From IMG/VR virus record IMGVR_UViG_3300037852_000033, positions 1-57,335 of that record: a stretch of 57,335 nucleotides of DNA; one strand, 5' to 3'. Source of the stretch: a virus. The notes under the pieces were generated by a model. The model was not told the DNA's origin. It did not search any database and saw only the letters and a list, made by a program, of their open reading frames with translations. The translations under genes and the position numbers were made by a program. Positions 48,364 to 57,335 of this stretch are shown here, in pieces (the first letter of the stretch is position 1; every line of letters starts with the position of its first letter).

Positions 48364-50968
48364 ATTCATCGGCGACAACCTCAAGGGCGGGCTCAAGGAC
48401 TCCGTAAGCCTGGGCACAGCCGGGAGCGCCTTCGCCATCTTCGACCTGGCCCGGATCGCCCAGGCCAAGAGCAAGCTCCTGGAGACCTTGCGAGTCATCA
48501 AGGACATGGCCATTGTGCGCTTTACATGGCCCCTAGCGCTCGTCGGAATGCTCCGGGCAGGCCAAACCCTTATCCGGGGCATCGTGCGCGATACAGGGTC
48601 ACTGGAGGCCGCCATGAGGCGTATCTCACAAATGAGAGCATTAACCACCTTGTTCTCAAATTTGATGAGGGACACCCAGATGGCCACCCGCCATGTCGCC
48701 GAGCTGATGCGCTTCAGCAGCCGCTCCCCATTCAATATCTCCCAGGTGGGAGCGGCCAGTAAATCCTTCGAGTTGATGGGTAAGGGCGTCTACGGATCAC
48801 TGGAGGCCATGCAGGTCTTCGGGGACGTGGCCGCCAAGACCGGCAACTCCATCGAGGAGGTGAGCAGCGCGGCCAGCGTCTTCTTCAGCGAGGCCACCAA
48901 GGGAGAGTCAATCTCCGCCACCGTGGAGGAGATGCGCCAGATGGGCATCATCACCTCCGACAACGCCCGGCATTTCGTGCAGATGCAAAAGGACGGGGCC
49001 AGCGCCACGGCCATGATTAGCGCCATGCAATCCGCCTTGGCCGCCAGCCGTGGCGGAATGGAAGAGCACGCGGGCGATATCGGAGTGGTATCCAAGCAAT
49101 ACGAGGCTGCCAAGGAAGGGATGAAGGCTGGATTCGGCAATGAGTTCGTCAAGAACGAGACCGACGCCATGCAAGCCTGGACCAAGGTATTGATAATGCT
49201 GACCCCATTCCTAACAGCGCTTGGCAAACAGCTTTCTGATATTGCGGGATTCGCCAGCAATCTTGCAGTCCGATTTACCGCATGGATATCCAGTTTCAGT
49301 AAGATGCCAATCGTGATGGCGTTTGCCGGAACGGCCCTGGGGCATTTTATCAAGCTCCTGGCCGCGCTCGCGGTGGCGGGAACTCTCAGAAGCTTCAGCG
49401 CCCTATTCAATGGAGCCAGCCAATTCTCGAATGTGCTGAGGGAGGTGAATCAGAATATCAGCGAGATGATTTCCAGGATCAGCACTGTCGGAAAGTCGGC
49501 AGCCAACGCCATGGGAGCCAGCAGGATGGCGGGATGGGGAGCATCGATGTCTCAGGCTGGTCAATCCAAAATGATGTTTGCCAAAGGCATCTATCAACCA
49601 TCCGGCACTGGACAACTCATGCTGGAAGACAAAGGACCAAAGCTCGCCGACATGCAGGGTAAGCTCAATAGCATCAAGGCATCGGCCATGGCGGCAGGAC
49701 TGAGCATGCGTGGGCTTGGCATGGCTGTGGAATTCACCGCCGTAGCCTTCCGAGCGCTCATGGCCGCCACCCTCTTCCTCCTGGCTCTCCAGGTGGTCAT
49801 TGCGATAGTCCAGGGACTCTTTGCCGCCATCTCCGATCTGGCCACGGGATTTAGCGCCGGGAAGGATGCCGCAGCCAAGATGAGAGAGGAATTCGAGGCC
49901 ACCGACTCCGCCATGCGTCGGCAGATTGCCACCGTGCAGACCTTTGCTGACAAGATAGAGGCCATGACCGCCGCCAATAACGAGGCAGCGGAAGCCCAAA
50001 GGAAATACCAGGAACTCCTAGCCAAGGGCAGCGCGATCGGAAATCTAACCTATGGAATCATCGGCAACCGTAAAGCCAGCACGGCTGAGGTTCATGAGGC
50101 CAGAGCCGAGCTAGCCAGAGCCAAAGCCAATCAGGTAGCAGCTTCACTCACACCCACAGACGAGACGGAAGCCCAGCGAGCGCAAAGAATGTCTCAATAT
50201 CACCGGGAGCGAATGGAGAAGGAGGCCAGCTATGAAGCCCGCATGAGTGTGTCCGGCCCCGGCGGACAGCTTCTGACACGGGAACACAAGATCGCCAGCA
50301 TCCAGGCCGAGACAGACACTGGCGAGAAAGCCATCAAAGCCCGAGCAGATTTTGCCAAAACAGAGCAAGACAGGATGATGAGAATCAAAGAGATTGAGGG
50401 CAAACAAGCGGATCAGCGCTCCCAGCATCATAACGACAGGGCGGACGCGATGGATGAAAGCATCGCCCGAGAGAAAGCCGAATTGATCCGCGATCAACAA
50501 GCCCAGTCCAAAGGTGGATCATTGCGCGCTGAAGGAAATATAGCTGCTATTGACGCAGCCCTAAAACTCAGGGAACTGCAAGGCACCAAGGGAGCTGCTC
50601 AGAAGGATATCTACGCAGCATCCCAAGCGGCAGGAGGATACGCCGGTAGGAGCAAAGAAGAATTAATTAAGTCCCATGATGAGGAGCGAACCAAGCGTGA
50701 CAAAGCCAAGGAGATCGAAGACAGCTACGGAGACAATACCAAGCGCCTGGCTACCATGAAGAACGAGCAGATTGAGGCCATCCTCAAAGCATCCAGCGGA
50801 CCTGTCAGTTCATTGGCCCGCATTGGCGGTGGAGGTAACGTCGGGGAATCACCTATGATCTCCATCGCCCGCAGGTCAGAAGTGCTCTTGCAGAAGATTC
50901 TCGATGTGCAGATAGCCATCAATAAAGCTCCTCCTGGAGAGACCGGAGACCTCTTCGGAACTTTTTAA
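48350..50968 (+). CDS. tail tape measure protein
   Basis: An 872-aa protein. It is largely helical and Ala/Met-rich, with membrane-like segments (about 452-500: VAFRALMAATLFLLALQVVI region) and the tape-measure pattern of residues 90-250 (VAELMRFSSRSPFNISQVGAASKSFELMG). Long coiled coils follow from about 520. It sets tail length and helps DNA entry. The size suggests a moderately long tail. Confidence 0.85.
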   Translation: MALGKFIGDNLKGGLKDSVSLGTAGSAFAIFDLARIAQAKSKLLETLRVIKDMAIVRFTWPLALVGMLRAGQTLIRGIVRDTGSLEAAMRRISQMRALTTLFSNLMRDTQMATRHVAELMRFSSRSPFNISQVGAASKSFELMGKGVYGSLEAMQVFGDVAAKTGNSIEEVSSAASVFFSEATKGESISATVEEMRQMGIITSDNARHFVQMQKDGASATAMISAMQSALAASRGGMEEHAGDIGVVSKQYEAAKEGMKAGFGNEFVKNETDAMQAWTKVLIMLTPFLTALGKQLSDIAGFASNLAVRFTAWISSFSKMPIVMAFAGTALGHFIKLLAALAVAGTLRSFSALFNGASQFSNVLREVNQNISEMISRISTVGKSAANAMGASRMAGWGASMSQAGQSKMMFAKGIYQPSGTGQLMLEDKGPKLADMQGKLNSIKASAMAAGLSMRGLGMAVEFTAVAFRALMAATLFLLALQVVIAIVQGLFAAISDLATGFSAGKDAAAKMREEFEATDSAMRRQIATVQTFADKIEAMTAANNEAAEAQRKYQELLAKGSAIGNLTYGIIGNRKASTAEVHEARAELARAKANQVAASLTPTDETEAQRAQRMSQYHRERMEKEASYEARMSVSGPGGQLLTREHKIASIQAETDTGEKAIKARADFAKTEQDRMMRIKEIEGKQADQRSQHHNDRADAMDESIAREKAELIRDQQAQSKGGSLRAEGNIAAIDAALKLRELQGTKGAAQKDIYAASQAAGGYAGRSKEELIKSHDEERTKRDKAKEIEDSYGDNTKRLATMKNEQIEAILKASSGPVSSLARIGGGGNVGESPMISIARRSEVLLQKILDVQIAINKAPPGETGDLFGTF

Positions 50969-50969
50969 T

Positions 50970-51851
50970 ATGCCTGACGCCCTTCCAGCCAACTTTACCT
51001 CCGTGGGAAGCACTCTCGGCGACATAGATATACCAAAATGCACCAAACTGGTCACGGACTATTTTGGGGTGGTCACCGCAGAACTAACCAGACGCCGGGC
51101 TGAATCATGCCTGCCAGCATCATTGGATTGGTTGAGAACCGCTGAGTCCCCAAACTTCTTTGGGCTTCCATTGATGGGAGTAAGTAGAAGTTACGACCCA
51201 CCATGGGCTACCTACACCTACGGATACGAGGGACTGCCAGACGGCGAGAGCCTTACAGGAAATCTCACTCTGGAATACGACCTAAGCATGACCGAGGAAT
51301 CTATCCAAACTCATCCTAGCTGGCCAACCCTGCGCGACCAATTCCTCTGGAGCCCAATCACCGAGAAGTTTCCAGACATCTATCCAGCGGCGCTCAACAG
51401 TGATGGCACCCCTAAAGGAACCGGAGTAGTGCGCAACCCAATGGCTGGAGTGGAAGCTTATTTATCCCCTGGAGCTATTTTCAGGAAGACCGGAGTAGTC
51501 AAGCCGGATGATGAAAAATTCTTGGCGATCTTTCCATTAGTTGGAACCCCAGGCCACCCAGACGAAATAAAGGAGTTTCCAATCCCCCCAACCGGACTAC
51601 GTAATTGGCTTAGGCTGGCTCCAAAGATTCGCAAACGAGGAAATGTCTATGAAGTCATTGAAGAGTGGCAGCTCAGCGGACCATACGGATGGAATCCAAT
51701 CATTTATAATTCGGAAGCCATGTGGAATAGCGTCAATTTTGGATTAAGTGATAGCCAAGGCACGGACAGCGCTGTGCCCTCAAGCACTGGACAAGATATT
51801 CTCAGACCAGACGGCAGCGGCTTCACTTCAGGAGGAAACCTGAACGCCTAA
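50970..51851 (+). CDS. tail tip or baseplate protein, unknown family
   Basis: A 293-aa protein following the tape measure, where tail-tip genes occur. It has many Pro, Gly and aromatic residues, no clear catalytic motif, and acidic loops. It shares one base with the next gene (TAATG). Confidence 0.5.
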   Translation: MPDALPANFTSVGSTLGDIDIPKCTKLVTDYFGVVTAELTRRRAESCLPASLDWLRTAESPNFFGLPLMGVSRSYDPPWATYTYGYEGLPDGESLTGNLTLEYDLSMTEESIQTHPSWPTLRDQFLWSPITEKFPDIYPAALNSDGTPKGTGVVRNPMAGVEAYLSPGAIFRKTGVVKPDDEKFLAIFPLVGTPGHPDEIKEFPIPPTGLRNWLRLAPKIRKRGNVYEVIEEWQLSGPYGWNPIIYNSEAMWNSVNFGLSDSQGTDSAVPSSTGQDILRPDGSGFTSGGNLNA

Positions 51852-52423
51852 TGAATAAGGATATAGATGCCATTACTGAGACAAATGAGAGCCGCATCTA
51901 CGGAGGATATGGAGTTCGCGTCCAGCGCCGCAGCTCTGGAACTATTGTGTCAATGCGCAAGCGGACATTTTCTTGGGACCATCCATTTGGTGTTCGGGCT
52001 TATCATGGAACGGCCATAATTACCCTTGGGTTGGTTAATGGTATGATACCAACGATCAACGGTAAACCAATGATCAGAGAGAATGGGATTCCAGAGACAC
52101 TAAAGTTGAAAAACTTTAAAGGAACCTCCAGCTACGTCGCACTGGAGGTTATTAACAAATCAAACCCAGTAGACAAGACCACCACAATCGCCTCCATCGA
52201 GATAGTGCATGTCCAATACCTGGGTGACAATCCCATTAATCAGTTCTTCGGTGGTGCGCTTGGTTATCCCAATCTGGCCAACGGTGGCACCCGCTATCCC
52301 CTGGCGATGCTCAATGATGTGCGCTTCGGGAGGGCGGTATTTCAGATTGCCTACTTTAACCTCAATTATCGCACCGTCCCGTCCCAGAAGAAGAAGCCAA
52401 AGCATTACTTCTTCCCGGCATGA
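51851..52423 (+). CDS. tail protein of unknown family
   Basis: A 190-aa beta-rich protein (YGGYGVRVQRRSSGTIVSMRKR...). It may be a baseplate or tail-tip subunit. It overlaps the next gene by 4 nt. Confidence 0.45.
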   Translation: MNKDIDAITETNESRIYGGYGVRVQRRSSGTIVSMRKRTFSWDHPFGVRAYHGTAIITLGLVNGMIPTINGKPMIRENGIPETLKLKNFKGTSSYVALEVINKSNPVDKTTTIASIEIVHVQYLGDNPINQFFGGALGYPNLANGGTRYPLAMLNDVRFGRAVFQIAYFNLNYRTVPSQKKKPKHYFFPA

Positions 52424-53505
52424 TGGCGCAAGACATACGCGGCGGCCTAAACACCAGGGTCAAGCGCGGCCATGGCATTCGCATCGAAGGGCCTCATTTA
52501 GAGGACTGGGCGCACCCCTGGCGATGTATCCCATTTTGGAAGAATGAATGGTGTGCGGGAGTTACTCCGGGATTTATTAATGGGTATCCTCCAGTAATTC
52601 CCATGTCGGCGGTGCCGCTCAAAGAACAGGGCACTACCAGATTTCCTAAAGACAATCGAGACTTCGGACTTAATCCATTAACTGGAGAGACCTACACCCC
52701 ACTCATGATTACCCCCCATGGAGCCAAACAGGATATTTTCATCACTGATGAAGCCGGGCCTTATCTCATCAACACAGGATTCTTCAACCCCCTCCTAGCA
52801 GGAGTAGCGCAGCAGTCGGATGGCAGCGCCCTGGTTACGGCGGGATCATATCCGGCATTCTTCAAGCGGATGGTCAAACCACCACAATCCGCCGCAGAGG
52901 TCAATGCCGCCCTAGGTAATGAATCAACAACCACCGTGACCTTCGGGGGCCTCAACACTAATAAGCAGGGCAAGAGTGAACTGCGTAGTTTCGATATCGT
53001 CCTGCGCGCTGAGCACGGAGCCATCAAATCGGATAATTATCTCTCCGACCCATTAACAGGAACCGCCACCATTACTACCCCGGCATTTACGGCCTCGCCA
53101 ACTCGCTTCCCCTTCCGGCTATACACCACCTCCAAATTTACCGGCAGCCAGCCATATCCTGACATCCTCCAACGACTCCAAGGAGACCTGACTGAGCCAA
53201 CATGGGACGATTTAAAGATCGCCACGGTCTGGCTGGTTTCCCCAGAGAATGCCGACCCCAGTAGTAAACCAGACGAGACATGGAGTCCATTTGTGCAGCA
53301 CTTCGTATTCTGGAACCTTGGTTATACGCAGGCCAACTACGTGGCCAACACCCCATACGACCCAATCACAATCAATGTGCCGATCGGACTCGGCCTGGCC
53401 TCAGAGGTCGGAAATGTATTTCTTGCCCCGCTCAATCAGGCATTGCAGGATGCTGCCAACGCCCTTAACCTTACCTCCACCAAAGGTTCATTCTGGACTG
53501 TATGA
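52420..53505 (+). CDS. tail tip protein, unknown family
   Basis: A 361-aa protein with Pro/Gly-rich extended segments, mostly beta, ending on a helix (APLNQALQDAANALNLTSTKG). Context places it in the tail tip. No enzyme motif. Confidence 0.45.
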   Translation: MMAQDIRGGLNTRVKRGHGIRIEGPHLEDWAHPWRCIPFWKNEWCAGVTPGFINGYPPVIPMSAVPLKEQGTTRFPKDNRDFGLNPLTGETYTPLMITPHGAKQDIFITDEAGPYLINTGFFNPLLAGVAQQSDGSALVTAGSYPAFFKRMVKPPQSAAEVNAALGNESTTTVTFGGLNTNKQGKSELRSFDIVLRAEHGAIKSDNYLSDPLTGTATITTPAFTASPTRFPFRLYTTSKFTGSQPYPDILQRLQGDLTEPTWDDLKIATVWLVSPENADPSSKPDETWSPFVQHFVFWNLGYTQANYVANTPYDPITINVPIGLGLASEVGNVFLAPLNQALQDAANALNLTSTKGSFWTV

Positions 53506-53678
53506 GCAATCTTAATCCCAAGATCAACAGCGAAAAAATCTCCCCTGCAAACTTGCAAAAACTTATCCAGGATGAAGCCCAGTATATGTTGCTTGATCCA
53601 GTCTTTCCTTATGTGGTCATAGAGGTCCCATGGGATACCCTAAACCTGACCGTTGACATCCAGCCATTTGTGGAATGA
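53502..53678 (+). CDS. small tail-region protein
   Basis: A 58-aa frame (MSNLNPKINSEKISPANLQK...) starting in ATGA overlap and ending 4 nt inside the fibre-like gene. It contains the GTTGACA site for that gene. Confidence 0.5.
   Translation: MSNLNPKINSEKISPANLQKLIQDEAQYMLLDPVFPYVVIEVPWDTLNLTVDIQPFVE
53652..53658 (+). promoter_or_regulatory. GTTGACA leader motif, fibre-like gene
   Basis: 16 nt before ATG 53675, inside the end of a small coding gene. It lies within the 14-mer shared with 29151-29164. Confidence 0.55.
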
Positions 53679-56065
53679 CCACGTTCCTCTGCTACGCCAA
53701 TTTATTCACGCGGAAAATGACCAATGCCAGCGGTGGTAGCATTGCCTTTCCGCCCATCGTAGAGGGCGATACCTATGTCATGGCGGTGCGTTTTTTAGAT
53801 GTAGTAGCAGGCGCACTACAGGAGATCATCCTTCCGGTCAGAACAGCCAAGTGTTCCATCGGCACCGTCTTCACCGCTCCCACATCCGGGAGCTTCACAA
53901 TGAAGATCGGCGGTGGCGGAAGCACCTCGGCCTCGATTAAGTTTAATCAAGACAGCGCCATACTCGGTCAGATCATCAACGCCCTAACAGAATCGGCCAC
54001 CTATGGAGGAGTCACCGACTGCGAATTTGCGAACCCATCCTGCTGGATCATTACCTTCAATCATGTCGGAGCGGTGCCCCTACAGGTTTCGACCAACACT
54101 CTTGATCCTGTCAGCTTCGTGCGCGTGCGGGCCTTTCAACAGGATGGAGTATGGCGTCATGAAATACGACTGATCCAAGCTCCCGTGGTTTCAGTTGGCA
54201 CCTTTGCTAGGGTTCTAGCCCCCGCGCCGACCATTAAGGAGATTGTCGTCGGCAGCTCATCGGTTGTGGGACTTGCCACTATTAACGTCGATGAGGTTCA
54301 GTCACTAACTATTGATCCAAGATTTCGCGGGAGCTTCAAGCTGGTGGTTAATGGACTATCGACCTCCTTCCTTTCAGAATCCGCCCAACCAACCGATGTG
54401 CAGAACGCCCTGAATAATTTGGGAATTACCGGAGCATCGTTTCAATGCACCAACCCATTTCCGAATGAAATCTACATTGACTTCGGCGGACCGGCCTTAT
54501 CTGGAGTTCCTCAGCCACTTATGACTGTATCGGTTGGTGATTTCCAACCTGGCGACATAACTTTCACCATCGACACAAATACAGCCGAACTATACTCTGC
54601 CACCCGCCAATCTGATGGAGTGAAGATGGCTATTGAGGTGGAGATCGGAGTCGGCAAGGATGGCGAGGACCCAGCGCACCCAGACATGACGGTGCCAACC
54701 ACCTATAAGACCCTCTTCCGTGAGCCGGTGACCATTAACCGCGAGATCAACTACCGGGAGTTGAATACCATCGCTTCGATCGACTGGCAGACGCCGCCAC
54801 AGCCGGATAGTTACGTTCCCTTTGACGCCAATCTATTAACCACCGGGGTTATGACCTACACCGTCCCGTTCGGGGATGGAGCCGCGTCTGTTTTCCATAT
54901 CGACCACAATCTGGGCACCACACAAATCCTAACCCCGCTTATTGCGGTGAACACCGTGCCCGGTGCTATCCTGACTGAGGGCGTGGATTACACCCTGCAA
55001 ATCACCAGCGCAAACCGCCTGACGATCACCATGCTCACAGGGAACCCACGCGCCCTAAACAGCCTCTATGTGACCGTCAACTCCGCTGGCCCAGAGACGG
55101 CTTATGCAACCCCAATCACCATCCTTGAATCACAAGTCACCGGCCTAATCGGGGACCTCGCGGCGATCAATGCTTCACTCAGCTCATTGACCTCACTACT
55201 CCCAGCCGTCAATCCAGGCGTGCCCGCCACGGGATCGCCAAGCACCTCCTTTACTTTGCCAGAAATCATTAAGGCATACTTCGGACGCCTACCAACCGGC
55301 TTTGCCATCTCCTTAACTAATGGCCAATTCACCCTTACCTCACCTCCAGCCCATGTCGGCCTGCTTCTGCCCTGCGTCAATGCCAGCTCCACCACCTCAT
55401 GGGCTACCAGTAATCTACCAACGGCCACCGCCAATACGGTCTGGGTAAACACCGGCTCCGCCACCATTCTCGTTCCTGGAGGCGGAGGTAGAAGGAGTAA
55501 TAGTTGGGACGTTGGAGATTTTCTGGCATCGGACGGAACCGCCTTGTGGGTGGCCAATAAAAGCGGAACAAGCAGCAGCTATTTCCCGGCAGACTTCGAG
55601 CAAACCCTCTTCGAGTTCCCAATCCCAGCCGCCCAACTGCGCGGAGGAATGTCCATGGAACTCCTCTTCAATCTCAGCATGGCCTCCTATCTGGCCGCCA
55701 CCAAACTCCACTATCAGTTAGTTCTGGACTTCGGCACCGTCGAGCAGGACACCTCGCCCGGCGCACCGGCAAGCAACCTCAAAGACATCCTCTGGGGCAC
55801 CACTCCGGCGTTGACTCAAGACATCCTTATTACTGAAGACTCAACCCCCATGCAATTCGGCCTCCAAGTCATTCGGGCCATCGGTGGAACTCTAGCCTCC
55901 AACCAGAACAAGTTTAATGCCTGGACGGCAGCGGATGCCATTCCATCCGCCACGACGTTTATTGTGCGCGGGCGGGTAATCAACTTCGACATCGAGGACA
56001 ACACCGACGAACAGAACGGCATGGTCCTTTTGGGTTTTACCGGAGCAACTATTACCATCCAATAA
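53675..56065 (+). CDS. large tail fibre or tip protein
   Basis: A 796-aa beta-rich protein. Two N-terminal modules are similar: residues 55-160 (SGSFTMKIGGGGSTSASIKF...) and 195-305 (RGSFKLVVNGLSTSFLS..., DVQNALNNLGITGASF), a repeated element also met in phage fibres. A linker with short helices lies near 490, then a globular C-terminal region with many Trp and Tyr. It likely contacts the host surface. Confidence 0.6.
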   Translation: MTTFLCYANLFTRKMTNASGGSIAFPPIVEGDTYVMAVRFLDVVAGALQEIILPVRTAKCSIGTVFTAPTSGSFTMKIGGGGSTSASIKFNQDSAILGQIINALTESATYGGVTDCEFANPSCWIITFNHVGAVPLQVSTNTLDPVSFVRVRAFQQDGVWRHEIRLIQAPVVSVGTFARVLAPAPTIKEIVVGSSSVVGLATINVDEVQSLTIDPRFRGSFKLVVNGLSTSFLSESAQPTDVQNALNNLGITGASFQCTNPFPNEIYIDFGGPALSGVPQPLMTVSVGDFQPGDITFTIDTNTAELYSATRQSDGVKMAIEVEIGVGKDGEDPAHPDMTVPTTYKTLFREPVTINREINYRELNTIASIDWQTPPQPDSYVPFDANLLTTGVMTYTVPFGDGAASVFHIDHNLGTTQILTPLIAVNTVPGAILTEGVDYTLQITSANRLTITMLTGNPRALNSLYVTVNSAGPETAYATPITILESQVTGLIGDLAAINASLSSLTSLLPAVNPGVPATGSPSTSFTLPEIIKAYFGRLPTGFAISLTNGQFTLTSPPAHVGLLLPCVNASSTTSWATSNLPTATANTVWVNTGSATILVPGGGGRRSNSWDVGDFLASDGTALWVANKSGTSSSYFPADFEQTLFEFPIPAAQLRGGMSMELLFNLSMASYLAATKLHYQLVLDFGTVEQDTSPGAPASNLKDILWGTTPALTQDILITEDSTPMQFGLQVIRAIGGTLASNQNKFNAWTAADAIPSATTFIVRGRVINFDIEDNTDEQNGMVLLGFTGATITIQ

Positions 56066-56068
56066 CCC

Positions 56069-57073
56069 ATGGCTATTCCAGTCGTCGATCCAGAATCAAG
56101 CGTCCTGACTTACCCGCAGTGGTTAAAATGGGAACATCAATTCAGCGCTACCAATACTCCAACCTCCTGGCAGATCACCGCAGGTGGATTCCCCTCTGGT
56201 ATGACTTTCCAGCCATCGTGGGCCGTGACTGGCACTTCCAGCAGCAACCTCATCAATCTCACCGCCCACGGTTTCGCCAACGGCACCATCCTGACCTTCA
56301 GCGCCTTGACCGGAGGATCATCACTAGCCACCGCGACCAACTACTATGTAGTGAACACCGCCGCCAACACCTTCCAGCTCTCCCTGACTTCGGGTGGGGC
56401 CGTGCAGGCCCTGGGATCGGACATCAGCGCCGCCACCATCTATCGCCCCGGCTATCTCGTTGGTGCGGCTACGTTGCCAGGTATCTCAACCGTGCAGCTC
56501 ACCGCCACCAATGGAACCGGAGCCAGCACCCCACCCACCCTCTTTACCATCGGCATTGAACCAGCGGCGGTGTCGCCTGATTCCAATGTCGATCTTATCT
56601 GGAACTTCGCCACCAACGACATCATCGCCCAGCTCACTTCTTCCCTCTCCCTAACCCCGGTTGGCAAGGATGCCGCTGGGTTAGTCATCCCGCAAATCTT
56701 TGCCAAAGAGGATGACGATCTCATCATGCGCGTGCGCCTGGTTAAGAATAGCAGCGTGCTCGATCTTGGTGATCCAGTAGCCATGTCACTCATCCTAAAG
56801 GAGCTGGAGCCTGACGCGCAGGTAGTAATCAGCGATGGCGCGGTCAGGATAGGCACAGGAGACGCCACCAGCTACCTGATCCACGCCAAACTCGATGGCG
56901 CAATCCTGGCGGCCTCCCTGACTAATTACGAGGCCGATAGCGGAACCTTCTTCACCGCCTTAGCGGAGATCGAGCTGACCTTCGTCAACCCCTATGCCGT
57001 AGGGCCGACCAATCTGGTGAGGACATCCAAGACCTTTGGTATCCAAATCGAACGCGACCTAGGCATACTCTAA
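56069..57073 (+). CDS. fibre-associated protein with repeated beta module
   Basis: A 334-aa protein. Residues 50-110 (INLTAHGFANGTILTFSALTG, ATNYYVVNTAANTFQLSLT) are the same beta module as in the gene at 42783. A second part (residues 185-334) is an Ig-like domain with regular beta strands. Probably a fibre or baseplate decoration. Confidence 0.5.
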   Translation: MAIPVVDPESSVLTYPQWLKWEHQFSATNTPTSWQITAGGFPSGMTFQPSWAVTGTSSSNLINLTAHGFANGTILTFSALTGGSSLATATNYYVVNTAANTFQLSLTSGGAVQALGSDISAATIYRPGYLVGAATLPGISTVQLTATNGTGASTPPTLFTIGIEPAAVSPDSNVDLIWNFATNDIIAQLTSSLSLTPVGKDAAGLVIPQIFAKEDDDLIMRVRLVKNSSVLDLGDPVAMSLILKELEPDAQVVISDGAVRIGTGDATSYLIHAKLDGAILAASLTNYEADSGTFFTALAEIELTFVNPYAVGPTNLVRTSKTFGIQIERDLGIL

Positions 57074-57335
57074 TGTGGTCACTGGACTGGTTTACCGCAG
57101 AGAGACTGGGACGATCCGGGGCCAAGATCAGGCGGGCAGCTTGGACGGATCACTGGTTGGAATTCCACGGGATATGGTTCATTATGACGGTCTCCTCTAC
57201 CGAGGTCGTAGAAACCACCGATATCGGCATCGTCGATCTCAACGCCCGTGACTGGACCGACCAGCCTTACGGAGCAGACCAATGCGGTGCCACCCCGGCC
57301 TTCAACTCCGCCCCTCCGGCCTATCAGCAGTGGAC
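57073..57335 (+). CDS. unknown gene, cut by the window end
   Basis: 87 codons visible from ATG 57073, which overlaps the previous stop (TAATG). It starts MWSLDWFTAERLGRSGAKIR, with several Trp, as in small phage proteins of unknown role. The 3' end is missing. Confidence 0.45.
   Translation, partial: MWSLDWFTAERLGRSGAKIRRAAWTDHWLEFHGIWFIMTVSSTEVVETTDIGIVDLNARDWTDQPYGADQCGATPAFNSAPPAYQQW

Noticed and set aside
48790-49410. 206-residue - strand frame under the tape measure gene
   Set aside because: Shadow of an Ala-rich helical gene; low-complexity composition.
29155-53658. GTTGACA sites as ordinary sigma70 -35 boxes
   Set aside because: No -10 box lies at 16-18 nt;  that place is the start codon itself, so a standard promoter would start inside the gene.
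1-57335. CRISPR arrays, IS elements, integrase and tRNA genes
   Set aside because: Looked for on both strands; no regular repeat array, terminal inverted repeats with a transposase, recombinase motifs or complete cloverleaf were found.

Overview
The window is most of a tailed double-stranded DNA phage genome, cut inside a gene at its right end. The evidence is a complete head and tail module: GpA-type terminase, lambda-type portal, fused prohead protease and scaffold, capsid protein, two tail-tube-like paralogues, a tape measure and large fibre-like proteins. No sheath gene, integrase, DNA polymerase, tRNA gene, CRISPR array or convincing lysin was seen. A siphovirus-like particle is the simplest reading. 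The host cannot be named. Many + strand starts follow A/C-rich leaders without a Shine-Dalgarno sequence, whereas - strand genes carry a strong GAAAGG.

Layout. 0.1-2.7 kb: terminase small and large subunits plus one small gene. 2.7-9.2 kb, + strand: a frameshifted coiled-coil gene, a RecT-like annealing protein, a MazG-like protein, a string of tiny overlapping genes and a cytosine methyltransferase. 9.1-13.0 kb, - strand: about eleven small unknown genes behind a recognisable promoter. 13.0-22.8 kb, + strand: a structured leader, a replication initiator with internal iterons, DnaB-type helicase, KH, SWIM, HNH, RecU-like, ParB-like and vWA proteins. 22.9-28.1 kb, - strand: about nineteen small genes, including one with two C2H2 zinc fingers. 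28.1-29.1 kb, - strand: about 1 kb that looks like a large structured non-coding RNA. 29.2-57.3 kb, + strand: portal, a 1,577-residue virion protein, related virion proteins, protease/scaffold, capsid, connector and tail genes.

How it works together. The initiator binds iterons inside its own gene and loads the DnaB-like helicase. The RecT-like and RecU-like proteins would handle recombination and branched DNA, and polymerase is presumably supplied by the host. Late genes build the head around the protease/scaffold fusion. Several neighbouring virion proteins share a short repeated peptide motif that also occurs at the protease/scaffold junction.

The strongest unexplained signals are four. 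First, the 1-kb structured RNA candidate. Second, a GTTGACA heptamer placed 7-18 nt before the starts of late + strand genes, seen on no - strand gene. Third, the shared virion peptide motif. Fourth, two copies of a 19-nt core inside a larger stem, 22 kb apart. All counts were made by reading, not by a program.
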